In this document: positions 60,127-64,000 of the stretch, piece after piece
Position numbering within the stretch: position 1 is the stretch's first letter
How the letters are laid out: every line of letters begins with the position of its first letter
Assembly: GCA_934162125.1 (NCBI GenBank)
Contig: CAKPHU010000001.1
Span: 62,001 to 126,000, forward strand
Reading direction: 5' to 3'
Length of the DNA stretch: 64,000 nt
Source: an uncultured Bacilli bacterium
Lineage (GTDB): Bacteria > Bacillota_I > Bacilli_A > RF39 > UBA660
Made by a program: the position numbers and the translations under genes
Notes under the pieces: model-generated
What the model saw: the letters and a program-made list of their open reading frames with translations, nothing else
The model's database searches: none
What the model was told of the DNA's origin: nothing

Positions 60127-60666
60127 TTATTTTAAGATAACTACCCATTTATCACCATATTTTTTTTCTTTAACACTTTTATATCTTGAAGGATAGATAA
60201 TTCTGTCAAAGCTGTTGCTTTCGCAAATGATTAGGCCATCTTCATTTAAAAGATTGTAGGTAGCTATTAGTTCAAGGCTTTTTTCAATGTAGTTAGTTTC
60301 ATATGGAGGATCAAGAAAGATTAAATCAAACTTTAAATTGTTATTAGAAAAAGATTCTAAGGCTTTTTGATAGTCACTATTAAGGACTTTGGCATTAGAA
60401 ATATTTAAGTCTTTGATATTGTCATTTATAGTTTTAACAGCTTTGGGATTTTTATCGACTAAATAGGCATATGAGGCACCATTACTTAGAGCTTCTATTC
60501 CTAAGTTACCACTACCAGAGAATAAATCTAGGATAAGACTATTACTGATATTATTTTGAATCATGGCAAAAAGACTTTCTTTAACACGATCCATAGTTGG
60601 ACGAGTTCCATCTAAAGTATAGCCTTTAAGAGTTCGTCCTTTATAGAGTCCACTAATTATTTTCAT
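60127..60666 (-). CDS. rsmD: 16S rRNA (guanine966-N2)-methyltransferase RsmD
   Basis: A 179-residue SAM methyltransferase starting at ATG 60664-60666, which overlaps the ylbF-like stop (ATGA). LILDLFSGSGNLGIEALSNG near residue 42 is the SAM site and LIFLDPPYETNYIEKS the DPPY motif for N2-methylation of guanine. GRTLKGYTLDGTRPTMDRVK is the RNA-binding start. It modifies G966 in 16S rRNA. The rsmD-ylbF-ylbE-ylbD order matches Bacillus gene order in reverse direction. Confidence 0.95.
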   Translation of the reverse strand: MKIISGLYKGRTLKGYTLDGTRPTMDRVKESLFAMIQNNISNSLILDLFSGSGNLGIEALSNGASYAYLVDKNPKAVKTINDNIKDLNISNAKVLNSDYQKALESFSNNNLKFDLIFLDPPYETNYIEKSLELIATYNLLNEDGLIICESNSFDRIIYPSRYKSVKEKKYGDKWVVILK

Positions 60667-60947
60667 ATACGACACTTACCTTTACTATTGATCTTTTTTA
60701 GAGAATTATTTATTTCTAAAATTAAAATATTAATATCTGTTTCTTTTTCTTTAAATCTTTTGTAGAGAGGATCATTATATATTTCCTCTTTTAAACTTTC
60801 CTTTCGATTATATTTATACTTTTCAATAAGAGATAAGAGTTCCTTATCTTCCCCTATTTTTTCTTTTAATTCTTTAATTTCTTTGACATCAGCATTTTCA
60901 TCTAGACTTTTTTTAAGTTCTAGGACTTTTTCTATTAATTCTTCCAT
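60663..60947 (-). CDS. ylbF: YlbF family protein
   Basis: A 94-residue helical, charged protein. The second half, LYKRFKEKETDINILILEIN, is the family's conserved region. In Bacillus YlbF works with YmcA and YaaT (RicA/F/T), controlling RNA processing and through it competence, sporulation and biofilm genes. Its partners are not in this window. It ends with TGA in an ATGA overlap with rsmD, one of only two TGA stops among the standard genes here. Confidence 0.82.
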   Translation of the reverse strand: MEELIEKVLELKKSLDENADVKEIKELKEKIGEDKELLSLIEKYKYNRKESLKEEIYNDPLYKRFKEKETDINILILEINNSLKKINSKGKCRI

Positions 60948-60968
60948 GATTTTATTTTAACATATTTT

Positions 60969-61190
60969 CTATTTTAATACATCTAGAAAATTAGAAACAA
61001 GAGAGATACTTTGTGATATTTTAGCGAGTCTGTCTTCGGGAGTTAGTTTGTAGACTTTTTTCATAGTCTCTTCTATTTCTTTAAGACTGGAAGGATCTCT
61101 ATTTAAATATTTATATAGATGAGAATTTTCTCTTAAATATTGATATAGATTGGGATTATTTTTAATGTAGTTAATTGTGTATAGATCCAT
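60969..61190 (-). CDS. ylbE: YlbE-like protein
   Basis: A 73-residue protein, IKNNPNLYQYLRENSHLYKYLNR near the start, matching the small YlbE family. Family members are short and of unknown function and sit between ylbD and ylbF in Bacillus. Here the same neighbours are present, which supports the identification. Starts two bases after the YlbD-like stop. No signal, membrane segment or catalytic motif is visible. Confidence 0.78.
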   Translation of the reverse strand: MDLYTINYIKNNPNLYQYLRENSHLYKYLNRDPSSLKEIEETMKKVYKLTPEDRLAKISQSISLVSNFLDVLK

Positions 61191-61192
61191 TA

Positions 61193-61555
61193 TTAATCCT
61201 CAAATGATTTATAGATAGGACGTGGTTCATAAGTTTCTGTTGGAGTACTTCTAGTGCCTAGTCCAATGTCTTGAAGGAGACCAATTGTTTTTTGAAGATT
61301 ATTTACTCCTTGTTGAACAGAGTCTAAATCAATATTTTTGATAGTGTTATAGAGATCTTTAAAAGAAGAAAGAGAGGTAGCTTGAGAAGTTACAGCAGGA
61401 AGATTTTTTTCTAAATAGTTATTCCAGATAGTACTTTCAGCACCATATATTTCATAAAGTTCATAGAGTTTTTGCCAACTAACATTATCTTTTAAGACAT
61501 TTTCCGCTAATTCAGGATGGCTTTTCGCAAATAATTTAAAACTTTCTTTAGACAT
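61193..61555 (-). CDS. ylbD: YlbD-like protein
   Basis: A 120-residue protein. ESFKLFAKSHPELAENVLKD at the start and WQKLYELYEIYGAESTIW in the middle match YlbD, annotated as a putative spore coat protein in Bacillus. The C-terminal half is more variable, with a predicted helix around VQQGVNNLQKTIGLLQDI. It is first in the ylbD-ylbE-ylbF-rsmD unit. With GerA it is one of several sporulation-associated families here, but coat function is not demonstrated. Confidence 0.78.
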   Translation of the reverse strand: MSKESFKLFAKSHPELAENVLKDNVSWQKLYELYEIYGAESTIWNNYLEKNLPAVTSQATSLSSFKDLYNTIKNIDLDSVQQGVNNLQKTIGLLQDIGLGTRSTPTETYEPRPIYKSFED

Positions 61556-61592
61556 TTTATCACCAGTATATTTTATGTTTTTTAAAGAAAAA

Positions 61593-61618
61593 AAGAAGCA
61601 ATTAGTTGGTTGCTTCTT
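61593..61618 (-). terminator. Terminator after parC
   Basis: AAGAAGCAA at 61593-61601 pairs with TTGCTTCTT at 61610-61618, in an A-rich/T-rich context on the minus strand just past the parC stop. Confidence 0.82.
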
Positions 61619-61624
61619 AAAAAA

Positions 61625-64000
61625 TTATTTTAGAAAATCATCAATTGTCATTAATCTATCGTCTATTTCTTTTAGAGAAATACGTTCTTTTTTAGGAAGA
61701 GGTTCTTCTTTTTTCTCTTCTTTTATTTCTTCGACTTCCACTTCTACTGGTTCAAGTAGTTCAACTTGTTCCTTAGTTCCTTTTTCTAAGTTAGCAACTA
61801 GGAAGGCGTCAGTTAATTGATGTTTAGTTAATTCTTTACCAGTTGAGTAACGATCACTAATTGGCAATTCACTGGCTTTAATGAAGTTGATGTCAGCATT
61901 CTTGATACCTAGTTCAGAACGAGATCCAACGATAAATGTTTTTAATATTTTATATGGATTAGTTTTAACTTCACGAATTATTTGAAGTCCACGACGAGTA
62001 CGATTTGAGATTTCTAATTCATTTAAACGAATTCTCTTACCAGTACCTTTAGTAGTTAGAATAGCAACAAACTCATCTTGAGTTGGATCAAAGCAATTAG
62101 TAGATATTAGATGATCATCTTTTAATTTAATAGCTTTAACACCAGAAGCTTTAACACCTACTAGTGGAACATCGCTGGTTTTAAAACATAGACCATAGCC
62201 TGAATCTGTTGCTAAGAAAAGCGTATTTGCAGTTTCGCGGAAGACAGAAATTACTTCGTCATCTTCTTTTAATTTCATACAGCTTGTAGCTTTAGAATAT
62301 CTTTGAAGTTTAAACTCTTGAAGTTTAGAACGTTTAATCATACCATCTTTTGTAGCAATAACGACATTGGCATTAGTACTAAAGTCATAGGCTGGAATTG
62401 AAGCAATGATACTTTCATCAGCACTCATTTCAATTAGGTTACTGACATGTTTTGGCATGTCTTTCCATTTAAGATCTGGAATGATATGAACTGGAATATG
62501 AAGATAATTTCCTTTAGTTGTGAATAATAACAAAGTGTCTGTGGTATTCATAACATATAGTCCTAAAACATAATCATTTTCTTTGATTGTTAAATCATTT
62601 TCATTTGATGATGTATAACTTCTTAGAGAAGTACGTTTTAAGTAACCATCTTTTGTAACAACTACAACTACTTCTTCTTTTGGAATCATTAGTGAAGTGT
62701 CAATCTTAATTTCAGTTATTTCATCTTTTATTTCAGTTATACGTGGTGTCTTATATTCATCACGAACGTCACGTAAGTCTTTCTTCATAACATTTCTTAG
62801 AGCGTCTTCACTAGCTAGGATAGTAGATAAGCCATTAATTATTTTTTCTAGGTTAGCCATTTCAGCTTCTAGAGCAACAACGTCTGTATTAGTTAAACGA
62901 TATAGCTGTAAAGTAACGATAGCTTCAGCTTGTTCTGGTGAGAATTCAAATTCTTTAACTAAATTGTCTTTGGCATCGGCTTTATTCTTTGAGGCTCTAA
63001 TTACTTTTATTACTTCATCTAGAATAGATAAGCACTTAATTAAACCTTCAACAATATGGTATCTAGCTTTAGCATGAGCTAAATCAAACTCTGTACGACG
63101 TCTAACAACTTCTTTTTGATGGTTAATAAAAGCATCAAGTGCTCCTTCTAATCCTAGAAGTTTTGGTCTTCTATTAACGATAGAAACCATATTGAAATTG
63201 TAACTGATTTGCATATCAGTGTTTTTTAGTAAGTAATTGACAATTAAATCTTTATTAGCAGATTTTTTAATATCAATGACAATTCTAACATCAGCAGCTG
63301 ATTCATCACGTACTTCAAGAATGCCATCTACTTTTTTATCAATACGAATGTCATCTATTTTTTTAACTAGTTGAGATTTATTTGTTTCAAAAGGAATCTC
63401 AGTAATGACTAATGAACATTTTGTTTTATCTTCTTCAAAAGTATATTTACTACGAATATTTATCTTGCCACGACCAGTTTTATATGCTTCTTTAATACCT
63501 TCAATTCCTTCAACAATGGCTCCAGTTGGGAAGTCTGGTCCTTTGACAATAGCTATTAGAGAATCTAGAGTACAGTTAGGATGATCAATTCGATGAATTG
63601 TGGCATCAATTACTTCAGTTAAATTATGTGGTGGAATATTAGTAGCATATCCAGCGGAAATACCTTGAGCACCATAAACTAGAAGAGCTGGGAAACGAGC
63701 TGGTAAGACAGTTGGCTCTACTGTGGTGTCATCAAAGTTAGGAGCAAATTCAATAGTGTCTTTATCGATATCACGAAGCATTTCATTACTAATTTTAGAA
63801 AGACGAGCTTCAGTGTAACGATAGGCAGCTGGAGAGTCTCCATCGATAGAACCGTTATTACCATGCATATCAATATATGGTAGACGAGTTTTCCAAGGTT
63901 GACTCATACGAACCATAGCATCATAGATTGAACTATCACCATGTGGATGGTAATTTCCGATAACGTCTCCTACTGTTTTGGCACTCTTACGATAACCTTT
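61625..64000 (-). CDS. parC: DNA topoisomerase IV subunit A (5' end beyond window)
   Basis: The frame is open to the window edge, so at least 791 residues are present and the start is missing. GNYHPHGDSSIYDAMVRM is the QRDR-adjacent HPHGD motif, and AAYRYTEARLSKIS contains the catalytic Tyr that forms the DNA link. GKINIRSKYTFEE and FINHQKEVVRRRTEFDLAHA belong to the cleavage domain. The C-terminal beta-pinwheel follows but lacks the GyrA-box, so topoisomerase IV is favoured over gyrase. A 50-residue acidic and Lys-rich tail (EVEVEEIKEEKKEE) is an addition. With ParE it decatenates chromosomes. Confidence 0.92.
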   Translation of the reverse strand, partial: KGYRKSAKTVGDVIGNYHPHGDSSIYDAMVRMSQPWKTRLPYIDMHGNNGSIDGDSPAAYRYTEARLSKISNEMLRDIDKDTIEFAPNFDDTTVEPTVLPARFPALLVYGAQGISAGYATNIPPHNLTEVIDATIHRIDHPNCTLDSLIAIVKGPDFPTGAIVEGIEGIKEAYKTGRGKINIRSKYTFEEDKTKCSLVITEIPFETNKSQLVKKIDDIRIDKKVDGILEVRDESAADVRIVIDIKKSANKDLIVNYLLKNTDMQISYNFNMVSIVNRRPKLLGLEGALDAFINHQKEVVRRRTEFDLAHAKARYHIVEGLIKCLSILDEVIKVIRASKNKADAKDNLVKEFEFSPEQAEAIVTLQLYRLTNTDVVALEAEMANLEKIINGLSTILASEDALRNVMKKDLRDVRDEYKTPRITEIKDEITEIKIDTSLMIPKEEVVVVVTKDGYLKRTSLRSYTSSNENDLTIKENDYVLGLYVMNTTDTLLLFTTKGNYLHIPVHIIPDLKWKDMPKHVSNLIEMSADESIIASIPAYDFSTNANVVIATKDGMIKRSKLQEFKLQRYSKATSCMKLKEDDEVISVFRETANTLFLATDSGYGLCFKTSDVPLVGVKASGVKAIKLKDDHLISTNCFDPTQDEFVAILTTKGTGKRIRLNELEISNRTRRGLQIIREVKTNPYKILKTFIVGSRSELGIKNADINFIKASELPISDRYSTGKELTKHQLTDAFLVANLEKGTKEQVELLEPVEVEVEEIKEEKKEEPLPKKERISLKEIDDRLMTIDDFLK

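Overview
This is low-GC DNA with dense short-gap minus-strand operons, good Shine-Dalgarno sites and consensus SigA promoters (TTGACA, 17 bases, TATAAT-like). Gene content is Bacillota-like: tyrS T-box, CIRCE/HrcA control of dnaK, RNase HIII, ylbD-ylbE-ylbF-rsmD synteny, a GerA germination protein and TtcA beside a cysteine desulfurase. A gut-associated Bacilli lineage near Mollicutes (RF39/Erysipelotrichia-like) is my inference. TGG encodes Trp, and stops are almost all TAA or TAG. TGA ends only two standard genes here, both in ATGA overlaps.

Layout. 1-4.7 kb: partial Fic gene, ttcA-like gene, cysteine desulfurase, frameshifted pyrophosphatase-like gene, flavodoxin. 4.8-8.2 kb: surface zinc peptidase, then DUF4272, lipoprotein, TfoX-like and small membrane genes. 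8.2-11.35 kb is a decaying accessory strip: DUF2798, phosphotransferase and ORF6N remnants and a TGA-interrupted ORF lie among two GNATs and two deaminases. 11.3-14.4 kb: rRNA methyltransferase and a reduced germination operon (gerA plus truncated gerC). 14.9-19.9 kb: an unusual operon of a tail-anchored GH10-like protein, a protein built of thirteen 35-residue mTERF-like repeats, a ComEC-like hydrolase, DUF3006 and an M23 peptidase. 20-21.7 kb: tyrS behind a T-box, with a Tyr-rich leader ORF between the T-box terminator and the start codon. 22-29 kb: DUF805, YfhO, tRNA-Leu and tRNA-Ile2, and large envelope proteins. 29-39.3 kb: sugar kinase, Smr, DUF6179/DUF6323, SDR, gpmA, phosphodiesterase, a prepilin-like protein, XRE regulator and NUDIX genes. 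39.5-42.5 kb: a 984-residue cell-surface protein. 44.0-44.7 kb: a type III toxin-antitoxin locus beside a decayed copy of the ppdK 3' end. 45-64 kb: ppdK, trxA, cvpA, rnhC, folA-thyA, hrcA-grpE-dnaK-dnaJ, a lectin-like surface protein, rsmD-ylbF-ylbE-ylbD and partial parC.

The observations I would follow first are the mTERF-like repeat protein and its operon, the type III toxin-antitoxin RNA with paired changes between its repeats, the Tyr-rich leader of tyrS, the His/Cys-rich GrpE extension and the pseudogene strip. Several apparent frameshifts fall in A-runs, so raw reads should be checked before biology is inferred from them.
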